Shown piece by piece: positions 1 through 8,120 of a stretch of DNA of 17,479 bases; the first letter of the stretch is position 1, and every line of letters begins with the position of its first letter. The notes beneath the pieces were generated by a model. It was given only the letters and a program-made list of their open reading frames with translations. It was not told the origin of the DNA and did no database searches. The DNA is from Clostridia bacterium. Its GTDB lineage: Bacteria > Bacillota > Clostridia > Oscillospirales > Acutalibacteraceae. The DNA is taken from the NCBI GenBank assembly GCA_900755995.1, contig CAAEIM010000058.1, positions 1-17,479 of the forward strand. Reading direction: 5' to 3'. A program made the position numbers and the translations under genes.

Positions 1-267
1 GTCGTCATACACCATACCTTTAGAAATAATCCGCCCTCCGGGGAGCATACTGTCCCTTATCTGTGTGCCGAGAACAACTTTTATACAGGTATTTACACCT
101 TCCTGCAGGCTTTCTATTTTTGTGGTTGAACTCCAGTACTCATAGCTTTTAGGATAATAACTAAGCAGGTCTCCGATACTGTATATACCGAGCTTGTTAA
201 AAAGCTCGGCTCTTTTTTTGCCTATTCCGTTTAATTTATCTATTGAAATTTTATACAGAGAAGCCAT
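1..267 (-). CDS. recG: ATP-dependent DNA helicase RecG, N-terminal part (cut by window edge)
   Basis: This is the first 89 codons of an open frame that runs off the left edge of the window. The protein begins MASLYKISIDKLNGIGKKRA and continues with a GIYSIGDLLSYYPKSYEY segment. That pattern (an LxGIGKKRAELFxKLGI helix-hairpin motif, then a tyrosine-proline segment leading into the wedge/OB domain) is characteristic of the RecG N-terminus. RecG remodels stalled replication forks and Holliday junctions; its helicase motifs would lie outside this window. The ATG is preceded by a weak GGTGAT ribosome-binding site about five bases upstream. It follows fakA on the same strand, a gene order also seen in other Firmicutes. 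A hairpin with a short T-run lies 23 bases upstream of the start. The family call rests on the N-terminus only. Confidence 0.85.
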   Translation of the reverse strand, partial: MASLYKISIDKLNGIGKKRAELFNKLGIYSIGDLLSYYPKSYEYWSSTTKIESLQEGVNTCIKVVLGTQIRDSMLPGGRIISKGMVYDD

Positions 268-286
268 AAAAATCACCAAATACAAG

Positions 287-311
287 CAAAAGGGCGTGAA
301 CCCACGCCCTT
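287..311 (-). terminator. Hairpin terminator between fakA and recG
   Basis: A perfect 9-bp GC-rich stem (AAGGGCGTG, loop 299-302, CACGCCCTT) is followed on the minus strand by TTTTGCTTG. It fits a Rho-independent terminator for fakA, with a modest T tract. It also lies inside the probable leader of recG, 23 bases before that start codon, so some read-through must occur if recG is expressed from upstream. Confidence 0.65.
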
Positions 312-336
312 AAACAGCAAAATTACTTGCTAAAAA

Positions 337-365
337 ACTTTACTCTCAGCATCAGGGCAAGTCAA
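337..365 (-). promoter_or_regulatory. Possible recG promoter
   Basis: On the minus strand TTGACT (360-365), a 17-base spacer and TAAAGT (337-342) resemble a sigma-A promoter; the -35 matches 5 of 6 bases and the -10 matches 4 of 6. It would start just after the fakA region and upstream of the hairpin at 290-311, so its transcript would contain that hairpin as leader. Confidence 0.35.
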
Positions 366-380
366 AACGCTTACAGATAT

Positions 381-2033
381 TTATTCCACACTCAGAATAA
401 AGTAATAAACCGGCTGATCGCCCTTAACAAGAGAAATATCAGTGCGTGAACCAAACTTATCGGAAAGCTCGTTGTAAGCATTCTTTGCTTCTTCCTCGCT
501 TATTTCATTGCCGTAAATCAGCGTGATAAATGAAGTATCACGGGATACCATATTCTTTGCAAGCTTTACAACTGCCTTTACGGGATTCTTTTCTGTAATA
601 GTAAGCTTGCCGTTTTCAAGAGCAATAATGTCGCCCTCTTTAATCTTTTTGCCGCCAAACTCACTGTTGCGGGCAGCAAAGGTGACAAGACCTGTACCGA
701 CTCCTGCCGCTGCGTCCATCATAAGCTGAGAGTTGCTCTCAGGCGAAATTTCCGAATCAAAATTAAGCAGTGCAGTCATACCCTGAGGAATAGTCCTTGT
801 AGGAACAATTACAACATTTCTGTCCTTAACCATAGGAACTGTCTGCTCAGCGGCAAGAATTATATTTTTATTATTAGGGAATACCATAACATTTTTTGCA
901 GGTGTAGCCATAATAGCAGCATAGATATCGTCCGTGCTCGGATTCATACTCTGTCCGCCTGACACTACGTTTGAACAGCCTAAATCCATAAACAGATTTT
1001 TAAGACCTTCACCCGCCGCAACTGCAACAAAGCCAAAGTCCTCAACAGGCTCAACCGGTTCAAAGCTTTCTTTCTTAGGCTTTGCAATCGCCTTTGCATT
1101 TTTATGCTGCTCCTTCATATTTTCTACCTTAACAGTAAGGAGCTGACCGAACTGGAGTGCCTTTGTCAGAGCCTTGCCCGGCTGCTCAGTATGCACATGA
1201 ACCTTGATAATTTCATCATCATTTACCACTACAACGCAGTCACCGATAGTCTGAAGGTATGTCCTAAGCTCATCGGGATTTGGGGCATCCTGAATATCTC
1301 TGCCAATAATGAACTCTGTGCAGTAGGTAAACTCTATGTCATCGTCAAATTGAGCCGCCGCACTGTCAAAGGTTTCAACGGTAGCTTCAGGCTTTTCCTC
1401 GGTATATTCAACCATTACACCGTCTTTAAGGTATGAAAGCATACCCTCAAAAATCACGCACAGACCCTTGCCGCCTGCATCTACAACTCCTGCCTTTTTC
1501 AGCACCGGTAAAAGCTCGGGAGTAATTGCAAGCGCATCATTAGCCTTATTGCAGATACTCTGCCACACATAAATGCTGTCTGAATTTATTTTTGAAGCCT
1601 CAACGCCTTCTTCATAAGCCATTCGTGCTACAGTAAGGATTGTGCCCTCGGTAGGCTTCATAACAGCCTTATATGCTGCGTCAACACCTATGCCGAGCGC
1701 CGCTGCAAGACTTTTTCCGTTTACTTCCTTCATACCCTTGAGTCCCTGTGCAAATCCACGGAAAATAAGCGAGGTGATAACGCCGGAGTTTCCTCTTGCT
1801 CCTCTGAGCATTGCAGAGGCTGTTATCTGAGCGACCTCGCCTGCATCATCTCCGTCATAATCTGCAAGAGCTTTTGCAGCAGCCATAATAGTCATAGACA
1901 TATTTGTACCTGTATCGCCGTCCGGAACAGGGAAAATATTCAAGTCATTGATTTGATTTTTCTGAGCACTGATATTATTAGCACCCGAAATAATCGCATT
2001 TTTTAAGATTTCGCCATTAAACACTGCGAACAC
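381..2033 (-). CDS. fakA: Fatty acid kinase FakA-type protein (Dak-domain, YloV family)
   Basis: A 550-residue protein of the FakA/YloV family. FakA supplies the ATP-binding kinase subunit that, with a DegV-type FakB carrier, phosphorylates fatty acids. The N-terminal DhaL/Dak-L domain (about 1-205) shows the nucleotide/metal signature DGDTGTNM at 38-45, GARGNSGVI at 78-86, GTIL near 130 and AGVVDAGGKG at 181-190. A middle domain (about 230-310) and a C-terminal DegV-like domain follow, and the length is normal for the family. The annotated start is GTG at 2033, but AAAGGA lies only one base before it. A second in-frame GTG at 2024 (codon 4) has about ten bases of spacing and may be the real start. 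A good promoter lies upstream and recG lies downstream. No fakB gene is present in the window. Confidence 0.9.
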   Translation of the reverse strand: MFAVFNGEILKNAIISGANNISAQKNQINDLNIFPVPDGDTGTNMSMTIMAAAKALADYDGDDAGEVAQITASAMLRGARGNSGVITSLIFRGFAQGLKGMKEVNGKSLAAALGIGVDAAYKAVMKPTEGTILTVARMAYEEGVEASKINSDSIYVWQSICNKANDALAITPELLPVLKKAGVVDAGGKGLCVIFEGMLSYLKDGVMVEYTEEKPEATVETFDSAAAQFDDDIEFTYCTEFIIGRDIQDAPNPDELRTYLQTIGDCVVVVNDDEIIKVHVHTEQPGKALTKALQFGQLLTVKVENMKEQHKNAKAIAKPKKESFEPVEPVEDFGFVAVAAGEGLKNLFMDLGCSNVVSGGQSMNPSTDDIYAAIMATPAKNVMVFPNNKNIILAAEQTVPMVKDRNVVIVPTRTIPQGMTALLNFDSEISPESNSQLMMDAAAGVGTGLVTFAARNSEFGGKKIKEGDIIALENGKLTITEKNPVKAVVKLAKNMVSRDTSFITLIYGNEISEEEAKNAYNELSDKFGSRTDISLVKGDQPVYYFILSVE

Positions 2034-2069
2034 ATCCTTTATTATACAATTAAATTCATATACATAGCT

Positions 2070-2098
2070 ATTATATAATTTGGAGAGAATTTTTGCAA
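2070..2098 (-). promoter_or_regulatory. Sigma-A promoter of fakA
   Basis: On the minus strand TTGCAA (2093-2098), a 17-base spacer and a perfect TATAAT (2070-2075) lie about 36 bases before the fakA start, well placed to drive fakA alone. The 107-base gap between ymdB and fakA holds no clear terminator. Confidence 0.65.
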
Positions 2099-2140
2099 TA
2101 GAAAATCATAAAATTATATCAAAATAAATATTTAGTATCC

Positions 2141-2914
2141 TTATATAATTCTGAGTGATTCCACAGAAGTAGTTTTTCCTGTTTTTTCGTCAATATCAAA
2201 AAGCACACATTCCATTTTGCACTCGCCGCTTGCGAGGTCAAACCTTGCGGGCAGCTTTGTTCTGAATTTGTTAATAATAATCTCACTTTTTACTCCGAGA
2301 ACCGAATGAACAGTACCTGTCATTCCTACGTCTGTAATATAGCCGCTGCCATTCGGCAAAATCTGAGCGTCTGAGGTCTGCACATGGGTGTGTGTGCCAA
2401 ACGTTGCCGAAACTCTGCCGTCAAGGAAGTAACCCATTGCCCTTTTCTCACCCGTAGCCTCAGCATGGAAGTCAACGATTATGATATTGCTTTCAGCCTT
2501 TTTGAGCATAGCCTCAGCACATTCAAAGGCGCAGTCAAGGCTGTTGTCCATAAAGGTATTTCCCATAATATTTATTACGGTAATAACCTTCTTGCCGGTA
2601 TCCACATTCAAAATACCGTTTCCGGGAGTAGTCCCGCTCGGGAAATTTGCCGGACGAACAATAAACGAATTTTCATCGATAAATTCATAGGCTTCCTTCC
2701 TCCTGAATGAATGATTACCGAGGGTAATTACATTTACACCGCTGTCAAACAGGTGATTTGCCGAGGACGGAGTGATTCCGTTGCCGTCTGCCGAGTTTTC
2801 GCCGTTGCAGATAACAAAATCGATTCCCTTTACTTTTTTTAATGCCGGCAGTTTATCTCGCAAAAAATTGCAGCCAATACTTCCTACTACATCACCAATA
2901 CATAATATCCGCAT
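2141..2914 (-). CDS. ymdB: YmdB-type metallophosphoesterase (cyclic nucleotide phosphodiesterase family)
   Basis: A 257-residue calcineurin-like phosphoesterase of the YmdB family (B. subtilis YmdB hydrolyses 2',3'-cyclic nucleotides and affects biofilm and motility decisions). The expected metal ligands are visible in order: D8 in IGDVVG, E39/N40 in GENSADGNG, N67/H68 in GNHSF, H150 in DFHAEATGEK, and H175/H177 in FGTHTHVQTSD. The segment after GNH is SFRRKE where many relatives have TWDKKE. Length is typical. The ATG is preceded by AAGGTGAT about five bases away. It lies where phoH often follows yqfD in other Firmicutes; no phoH is seen here. Its own promoter overlaps the end of yqfD. Family assignment is firm; the exact substrate is inferred from the family. 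Confidence 0.9.
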   Translation of the reverse strand: MRILCIGDVVGSIGCNFLRDKLPALKKVKGIDFVICNGENSADGNGITPSSANHLFDSGVNVITLGNHSFRRKEAYEFIDENSFIVRPANFPSGTTPGNGILNVDTGKKVITVINIMGNTFMDNSLDCAFECAEAMLKKAESNIIIVDFHAEATGEKRAMGYFLDGRVSATFGTHTHVQTSDAQILPNGSGYITDVGMTGTVHSVLGVKSEIIINKFRTKLPARFDLASGECKMECVLFDIDEKTGKTTSVESLRII

Positions 2915-2944
2915 AATATCACCTTATATTTACCTAATTATTTT

Positions 2945-2973
2945 ATTATAACACACATAAGTCAATCTGTCAC
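2945..2973 (-). promoter_or_regulatory. Sigma-A promoter of ymdB
   Basis: On the minus strand GTGACA (2968-2973), a 17-base spacer and a perfect TATAAT (2945-2950) are present. The -35 lies inside the last codons of yqfD. This would uncouple vegetative ymdB expression from the sporulation genes upstream. Confidence 0.6.
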
Positions 2974-4140
2974 ACTAAAATCTGATGTTTGAGCAATATT
3001 TTCATTAAAAACATAATTTATTTTTGCAGTGCAGATATTATCTTTGCTGTCAACACTTATTTTTCTGCTGACGAGTGTGCTGTCCTGTTTTTCAAACACC
3101 TCATATAACATAGAGTGAGCAAGCGCCTTTCGTTCAAGAATTTCAGGAGTTAACTCAGCTTTGGCTTTTTTTAGCTCCATTTCTTCTTCATTTAAAAATT
3201 CTATAGGAAGTGCGGTATCATTAAAGTAAGGCTTTTCACGCTGAAATCTGTAAATGCCGCTGTCAAATGAAGAAAAATTTACAGAACAGGGAAATTCAGC
3301 GCATAAAAAGCGGCACAAATATCTGTCGGTTTTGTTCCCTGTTAAAGAATAGTAATCATAGCTTTTCTCAAGCGTGTATCCTTTGTTATAGATAACATCA
3401 GCCATTATTTCTGCGCTGGCGTGCACATATTCTATTGTTTCCTGCTTTGTTTCTACTATTCCGCTTACGAGCAGATCTCCTCTTACAACGCCGCTGCCCC
3501 TGAGCACCTTGGTTTCTCCCTTTGAAGCCTTAATATCTGTAATTACTCCGTCGCTTGCCGCCTTGATATTGCAGGGAGTTTTATAGTCGGGAGTGTCAGG
3601 CTTGGGAGCGTTTTCCTCTATATTTACATCAAGAACATTGCCGGTAATATTAAGGCTTATCCAGCCTATCTGCTCATTCTGCAAAATAAGCCTGCGCTCC
3701 GTGTTTTCGGTATCTATAGAATCAATATATGTTCCGATTTTTACACCGTTTTCCTCAAGCGCCGATAATATCTGGGAGGTGCTCAGGCTTTTTGTAGGAG
3801 GTGCGTCAATATACCATATAAAATTTGACAGCACGGCTATAAGTATTATACCGATAATACCTCCAATCAACAGTCCTGCCCTTTGCCTGTAACGGGATAT
3901 ATAAAACGGAAGTCCGTGCCTGCCTGTTACCCTCATTTTAAGCTTTGATTTTGAGGCGATAACTCTGATATTTCTATAATCATAAAGCTGCATAGAGGCG
4001 GTTAATCCTCTTTCTACCGGTCTTAGATTCCATACATTGATTCCGTTTCGTGTAGTCAGATTTATAAATCGCTCAGGGAACTTTCCGTTAGCCGAAAAAT
4101 CAACATAGCCCTTAATCCATCTTATAAGTCTTAACAGCAT
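2962..4140 (-). CDS. yqfD: Sporulation protein YqfD
   Basis: A 392-residue protein of the YqfD family, made in the mother cell during sporulation in Bacillus. The soluble N-terminal part contains RNLRPVERGL-type family sequence around residues 35-50 and the short FYISRYRQRAGLLIGG stretch leading into the only clear membrane helix (about 88-112). The long C-terminal part would be extracytoplasmic and includes a conserved ENAPKPD segment followed by a CNIKAASDGVITDIKA biotinyl-lipoyl-like hairpin motif. Start ATG with a weak GAGG seven bases upstream. It follows yqfC by 14 bases, the conserved yqfC-yqfD pair. Expression from the upstream yqfC promoter is likely. Molecular function is not known for the family. 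Confidence 0.88.
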   Translation of the reverse strand: MLLRLIRWIKGYVDFSANGKFPERFINLTTRNGINVWNLRPVERGLTASMQLYDYRNIRVIASKSKLKMRVTGRHGLPFYISRYRQRAGLLIGGIIGIILIAVLSNFIWYIDAPPTKSLSTSQILSALEENGVKIGTYIDSIDTENTERRLILQNEQIGWISLNITGNVLDVNIEENAPKPDTPDYKTPCNIKAASDGVITDIKASKGETKVLRGSGVVRGDLLVSGIVETKQETIEYVHASAEIMADVIYNKGYTLEKSYDYYSLTGNKTDRYLCRFLCAEFPCSVNFSSFDSGIYRFQREKPYFNDTALPIEFLNEEEMELKKAKAELTPEILERKALAHSMLYEVFEKQDSTLVSRKISVDSKDNICTAKINYVFNENIAQTSDFSVTD

Positions 4141-4154
4141 ATCAACGCCTCGCT

Positions 4155-4427
4155 TTATGTAATAAATTCAACGCAGGTTATAAAACCTTCAATTACAACA
4201 TCAACCGGTGAAATACATTTAACCGTAAGCCCTCTGCCACAGACAGACACTACCATTTTGTTTGTGTTTATTTTTATGTTTTCGCTTTCATATCTGAGCA
4301 CTCCCGTTGAGCCTTCGATAGTTACCCGTCTGTTGCCGAGCATATCAAGCGTTGGCAGCCCTGAGTTTAAATCGAGCGTCATTGAATCTGCCGACTGATT
4401 CTTAGGTTTTGTGTTTTTTCTCTGCAA
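4155..4427 (-). CDS. yqfC: Sporulation protein YqfC
   Basis: A small YqfC-family protein recognised from the sequence RRVTIEGSTGVLRYESENIK, the GLTVKCISP segment and its position directly before yqfD. The frame stays open to a TTG at 4448 (97 residues), but GGGAGAG lies just before a TTG at 4427 with a spacing of about five bases, so I place the start there, giving 90 residues, near the usual family length. The protein is rich in beta-strand-like sequence and has no signal peptide or membrane segment. In Bacillus yqfC is a sigma-E gene of unknown function. The 75-base gap to ylbJ on the other strand must contain two divergent promoters. Confidence 0.85.
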   Translation of the reverse strand: MQRKNTKPKNQSADSMTLDLNSGLPTLDMLGNRRVTIEGSTGVLRYESENIKINTNKMVVSVCGRGLTVKCISPVDVVIEGFITCVEFIT

Positions 4428-4502
4428 ATATATCTCTCCCAAATTCAAAGCTTTATTATTATTTTTATGCAGACAGTTACATATATATTAATGGTGATTG
4501 CT
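4428..4502. promoter_or_regulatory. Divergent control region of yqfC and ylbJ
   Basis: An AT-rich gap between two divergently read sporulation genes. No good sigma-A promoter is visible. On the minus strand, TAATATA followed 14 bases later by CATAAAAA weakly resembles a sigma-E promoter; on the plus strand, CATATATA sits near a similar position. Assignment to sigma-E is inference from the family's regulation in Bacillus. Confidence 0.3.
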
Positions 4503-5570
4503 ATGTTTATAAAGGCAAATTTTCACAAAGCAACGGCTGTGCTGCTCTCAGCGGCAATAATAATCGTATGCACAGTACTTTTGATTTTTTCAAAGGAATG
4601 TGCCGACGGCGCTCTCAGCGGAATACAAATGTGCGTCAATGTACTTATTCCCTCTTTGTTTCCGTTTATGGCGGCAGCTTCATTCATTGTCAAAAGCGGA
4701 ATATCAAACACCCTCGGAAAGCCCTTTGGGAAAGTTATGAAAATTGTATTTGGACTGAGTCCATGCTTTGCCCCCGTGCTTTTGCTGTCTGTTACGGGAG
4801 GGTATCCGATTGGAGCAAAAAGCTGCAATGAACTTTATAAAAGTGGCAATGCAGATATTGAGGAATGTAAAAGAGCGGCTTTATTTATGGTGTGCGCAGG
4901 GCCGGGATTTATGATAAGCTTCATAGGAATGTCCGTTTACAGTGACAAAACAATCGGTATGATTATGCTCTGCTCGCAGATTTTTTCGGTAATCATTACC
5001 GGAATTATGAATAGAATAATAAACAGAGGAAAAATATCCTATAAAGGCAAGGAAAATAAAGCTGCAAAAATCAGCATAACAAAAGCATTGGTAGAAGCTG
5101 TAACTGATTCTTCAAAAGGTATGCTGTCAATCTGCTCCTTTGTAATACTCTTTTCAGCAATAGCAGGAATACTCTCAGCAGTGCTTGACGACGGTATTTT
5201 CAAAATCATAGTAATGGGCTTCCTCGAGGTATGCACGGGAGTAAAATCAGTTTCTGCCGAGCTGCCGATATGGGCAACTGCTTTCTTTGCAGGCTTTGGC
5301 GGATTATGTGTACATTTCCAGATATTTTCATCGCTCGGGAATTTAAAAATCAGCAAAGCAAAATTTTTCTTTTACAGAATTTTACAGGGAAGCTTAACAG
5401 CATTATTGACATATTTAAGTATGCTGATATTTTATGATACAAAAAGTGTGTTTTCCGTTTGCGCAGTAACAGACAGCTCGGTTTACGGCGGCACTGCAAT
5501 ATCGGGAATAGCCCTTGCTGTGCTTATGATATGCTTTTTGTACTCGGTAAAAAGCTGTAAAAACAATTAA
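4503..5570 (+). CDS. ylbJ: YlbJ-like sporulation integral membrane protein
   Basis: A polytopic membrane protein of about 355 residues in the YlbJ/nucleoside-recognition (Gate) family. The recognisable core is CVNVLIPSLFPFMAAASF followed by SVTGGYPIGAKSCNELYKSG, then ALFMVCAGPGFMI; PSLFPF and GYPIGAK are the YlbJ hallmarks. Around eight hydrophobic segments can be counted. An ATG also exists at 4467, but GGTGA lies five bases before the ATG at 4503, so this later start is chosen. In Bacillus YlbJ is made in the mother cell and affects spore resistance; here it is divergent from yqfC. asnB starts 13 bases downstream, so the two are probably co-transcribed. The transported molecule, if any, is unknown. 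Confidence 0.82.
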   Translation: MFIKANFHKATAVLLSAAIIIVCTVLLIFSKECADGALSGIQMCVNVLIPSLFPFMAAASFIVKSGISNTLGKPFGKVMKIVFGLSPCFAPVLLLSVTGGYPIGAKSCNELYKSGNADIEECKRAALFMVCAGPGFMISFIGMSVYSDKTIGMIMLCSQIFSVIITGIMNRIINRGKISYKGKENKAAKISITKALVEAVTDSSKGMLSICSFVILFSAIAGILSAVLDDGIFKIIVMGFLEVCTGVKSVSAELPIWATAFFAGFGGLCVHFQIFSSLGNLKISKAKFFFYRILQGSLTALLTYLSMLIFYDTKSVFSVCAVTDSSVYGGTAISGIALAVLMICFLYSVKSCKNN

Positions 5571-5583
5571 CGGAGGTTTACTT

Positions 5584-7416
5584 ATGTGCGGTATTGCAGG
5601 TTGGTTTGACAATGAAATTGAAATGAGCAAACAGATTCCTGTTCTGTATGATATGTCTCAGACGCTCAGCAGACGAGGTCCTGACGAAAACGGTTTGTAT
5701 ATCAACAAGGGATGTGCCCTTTTGCACCGAAGGCTTGTAGTTATTGATAAGGAAAACGGCAAACAGCCAATGTCGGCAAGACATAAGGGAAAGACATATA
5801 TAATAGTATATAACGGCGAATTGTATAATACAGCAGAGCTGAGAGAGGACTTAAAGGCAAGCGGATTCCATTTCAGAGGACACAGCGACACTGAGGTTGT
5901 GCTTAAAACATATATAAAATATAAGGAAAAATGCGCTGCTATGCTCAACGGAATTTTTGCCTTTGCCGTGTATGACGTAAGTGAAAACAGTATATTTTTA
6001 TGCAGAGATAAAATAGGAGTAAAACCGCTGTTTTACTACGAATATGATGGCGGAATACTGTTTGCCTCGGAAATAAAGGCACTGCTTGCCAGCAAAATTG
6101 TCAAACCCCAGATTGACGAAAACGGGCTTTACGAAATTTTCTTTTTAGGCCCTGCTCGAACCCCATCATGCGGAATTTTTAAAGGAGTAAAGGAATTAAA
6201 GCCGGGCGAAATGGCTGTATATAAAAACCAAAGGCTGACGAAAAAAAACTACTTTACCATTCAGGCAAAGGAGCATACCGATACAGTCGAGCAGAGTATT
6301 GAGAAAACACGCTATCTGCTGACAGACGCAATTAACCGACAGCTTGTAAGCGATATGCCTTTGTGCTTTTTCCTTTCGGGCGGACTTGACAGCAGCATAA
6401 TTGTAAAAACAGCCTCACAATATTATAAAGAAAACAAATTAGGAAAAATCAACACCTACTCCGTTGAATACCGTGACAACGAGAAATATTTTGAAAAAAG
6501 TCTTTTCCAGCCAAACGCCGACTATGAATTTATTTCACTGATGTCAAGCAACGCCGACAGCCGCCACAGGGAAATTATACTTGACAACAAGGCGGTGGCG
6601 GACGCTTTGTATGAGAGCGTTGACGCCAGAGATTTGCCCGGCTATGTTGATGTTGACTCCTCCCTGCTGCTTTTTTGCGGTGAAATAAAAAAGGACTACA
6701 CCGTAGCGCTTTCGGGAGAGTGCGCTGATGAGCTTTTCGGCGGTTATCCGTGGTATCACAACCCTGAAATTCTGTTTGAGGATAATTTCCCGTGGTCAAA
6801 AAGTCAAGAGGTAAGGTCAGGCATACTCAAAAGCGGAGTCCTGCCAAAGGGTAAGGAATATGTCCGCCAAAAGTACCTTGATACAATTAACCTTGCGCCA
6901 AAGCTGAAAACAGACTCCAAATTAAACGCCCGTATGAGGGAAATGTTTTACCTGAATTTTTACTGGTTTATGCAGTGCCTGCTTGAGAGAAAAGACCGCT
7001 GTTCTATGTATAACGGTCTTGAGGTGCGAGTGCCGTTTTGCGATTACAGGCTTGCCGAATATGCATACAATATGCCATGGGAGATAAAAGCATACAACAA
7101 CCGTGAAAAAGGCATTGTGCGCAAGGCTTTTGAAGATATTTTGCCGGATGAAATATGCTGGAGAAAGAAAAGTCCGTATCCCAAAACTCACAATCCGATT
7201 TATTTTGAAATCTGCAAAGAGAGGGTTCTTAATATTCTCAATAAGAAAAATCAACTCACCGAAATTCTCAGCCGTGACGGCATTATGAAAATTATTGAAA
7301 ATCCCGAAAGCATAACTTCCCCTTGGTACGGTCAGCTTATGAAAGCGCCGCAAATTCTCGCATATATAATCGAGCTGGATTACTGGTTTGAAAAATATAA
7401 TGTTGAAATAATCTAA
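5584..7416 (+). CDS. asnB: Asparagine synthetase (glutamine-hydrolysing)
   Basis: A 610-residue class B asparagine synthetase that makes asparagine from aspartate, glutamine and ATP. The N-terminal glutaminase domain starts MCGIAGWF with the nucleophile Cys2, followed by RRGPDENG at 30-37, the YNGELYN motif near 76-82 and SDTEVVL at 101-107. The synthetase domain (about 240 to 560) has the ATP-binding loop SGGLDSS at 265-271 and SGECADELFGGYPWY further on, so all catalytic motifs look intact. GGAGG lies eight bases before the ATG. It is 13 bases after ylbJ. A sporulation link like that of AsnO in Bacillus is possible from this neighbour, but that is inference; a general role in asparagine supply is equally likely. 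Confidence 0.95.
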   Translation: MCGIAGWFDNEIEMSKQIPVLYDMSQTLSRRGPDENGLYINKGCALLHRRLVVIDKENGKQPMSARHKGKTYIIVYNGELYNTAELREDLKASGFHFRGHSDTEVVLKTYIKYKEKCAAMLNGIFAFAVYDVSENSIFLCRDKIGVKPLFYYEYDGGILFASEIKALLASKIVKPQIDENGLYEIFFLGPARTPSCGIFKGVKELKPGEMAVYKNQRLTKKNYFTIQAKEHTDTVEQSIEKTRYLLTDAINRQLVSDMPLCFFLSGGLDSSIIVKTASQYYKENKLGKINTYSVEYRDNEKYFEKSLFQPNADYEFISLMSSNADSRHREIILDNKAVADALYESVDARDLPGYVDVDSSLLLFCGEIKKDYTVALSGECADELFGGYPWYHNPEILFEDNFPWSKSQEVRSGILKSGVLPKGKEYVRQKYLDTINLAPKLKTDSKLNARMREMFYLNFYWFMQCLLERKDRCSMYNGLEVRVPFCDYRLAEYAYNMPWEIKAYNNREKGIVRKAFEDILPDEICWRKKSPYPKTHNPIYFEICKERVLNILNKKNQLTEILSRDGIMKIIENPESITSPWYGQLMKAPQILAYIIELDYWFEKYNVEII

Positions 7417-7488
7417 ATATTATGCTAAAATTGTAATTAGATAATATAAAAAGGGGGAATTATTATTAGCACAGAAGCGTATGAAAGT

Positions 7489-7959
7489 ATGATGAGCTTT
7501 TTTAAAAAGAACAAGATTTGCAACAAAATATTGAAAATCTGCTATAATTTTCTTCCCTTTATAATGTTTTTCTCCTATGGCGTACTTGTGGTATATATGC
7601 TGATTCACGATATTGAAGGACTTGTACGAATCGTACTTGTGCCTATGACGGTATTTTTACTCATCACCATATCCAGAAAAATATTCAACCGAAAGCGTCC
7701 TTACGAAAAATTTAACACTCCCTCCGTGTTTGGCAAAAGCAAAAAGGGCGAAAGTATGCCCAGCCGTCACACTGCGTCTGCTTTTATAATTGCAATGACA
7801 TTTTTATATGTTAATGTGCCGCTTGGAATTTTTTATTTATCTGTCAGTACCCTTATTATGATATCAAGAGTGCTGTCAGGCGTTCATTTTATCAGCGATG
7901 TGATTGTGGGAATGTTAATTTCCGTTCTGTTTGGCTGGCTTGCGTTTTTTATTATTTAA
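7489..7959 (+). CDS. PAP2-family membrane phosphatase
   Basis: A 156-residue (from ATG) membrane phosphatase of the PAP2 superfamily. The three signature motifs are visible: RKIFNRKRP (motif 1), PSRH in SMPSRHTAS (motif 2) and SRVLSGVHFISD (motif 3), with the catalytic histidines in motifs 2 and 3. Four or so hydrophobic helices surround them. Such proteins dephosphorylate lipids such as undecaprenyl pyrophosphate or phosphatidylglycerol phosphate; which one is unknown. The strong AGGGGGAA at 7452-7459 is 30 bases before this ATG and suits an in-frame ATT at 7465 much better; that start would add eight residues (ISTEAYES). No ATG, GTG or TTG in frame lies between. It follows asnB by about 50-70 bases and closes the plus-strand gene set before the AT-rich island. 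Confidence 0.88.
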   Translation: MMSFFKKNKICNKILKICYNFLPFIMFFSYGVLVVYMLIHDIEGLVRIVLVPMTVFLLITISRKIFNRKRPYEKFNTPSVFGKSKKGESMPSRHTASAFIIAMTFLYVNVPLGIFYLSVSTLIMISRVLSGVHFISDVIVGMLISVLFGWLAFFII

Positions 7960-7987
7960 CCTTATAAATTGACAATACAATATAACA

Positions 7988-8044
7988 GAGCATATTTGCA
8001 AATTCCTTGTACCAATTTCATGGAAAAGGACTGTAAATATGCTC
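7988..8044 (+). terminator. Long-loop inverted repeat after the PAP2 gene
   Basis: GAGCATATTT (7988-7997) pairs with AAATATGCTC (8035-8044), with partial further pairing inside (TTCCTT against AAGGA). Only a weak T-rich tail follows (TTAATTTTG). It is the only structure after the PAP2 stop, so it may end that transcript, but the loop is long. Its arms share GCATATTT with the 22-bp repeats of the switch. Confidence 0.35.
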
Positions 8045-8091
8045 TTAATTTTGCGTTAAAATATTAAAATATGTTAATCCATCAAAAAATA

Positions 8092-8120
8092 TTGACATTT
8101 GCTTTTATTTGTTATATAAT
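8092..8120 (+). promoter_or_regulatory. Perfect sigma-A promoter P1 (rightward)
   Basis: TTGACA (8092-8097), a 17-base spacer and TATAAT (8115-8120) give a full consensus match. No gene follows closely: transcription would cross the left 22-bp repeat and reach a terminator-like hairpin at 8376-8401 before the recombinase at 8496. A perfect inverted repeat encloses its -10 box, implying control. It most plausibly feeds the recombinase gene in the present orientation. Confidence 0.7.

Noticed and set aside
1104..1436. Antisense reading frame of 110 codons opposite fakA
   Set aside because: It lies within a well-supported coding gene, has no ribosome site or recognisable protein features, and is explained by the codon pattern of the opposite strand.
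6922..7353. Reading frame of 143 codons opposite asnB
   Set aside because: Shadow of the asparagine synthetase C-terminal domain; no start signal and no family features.
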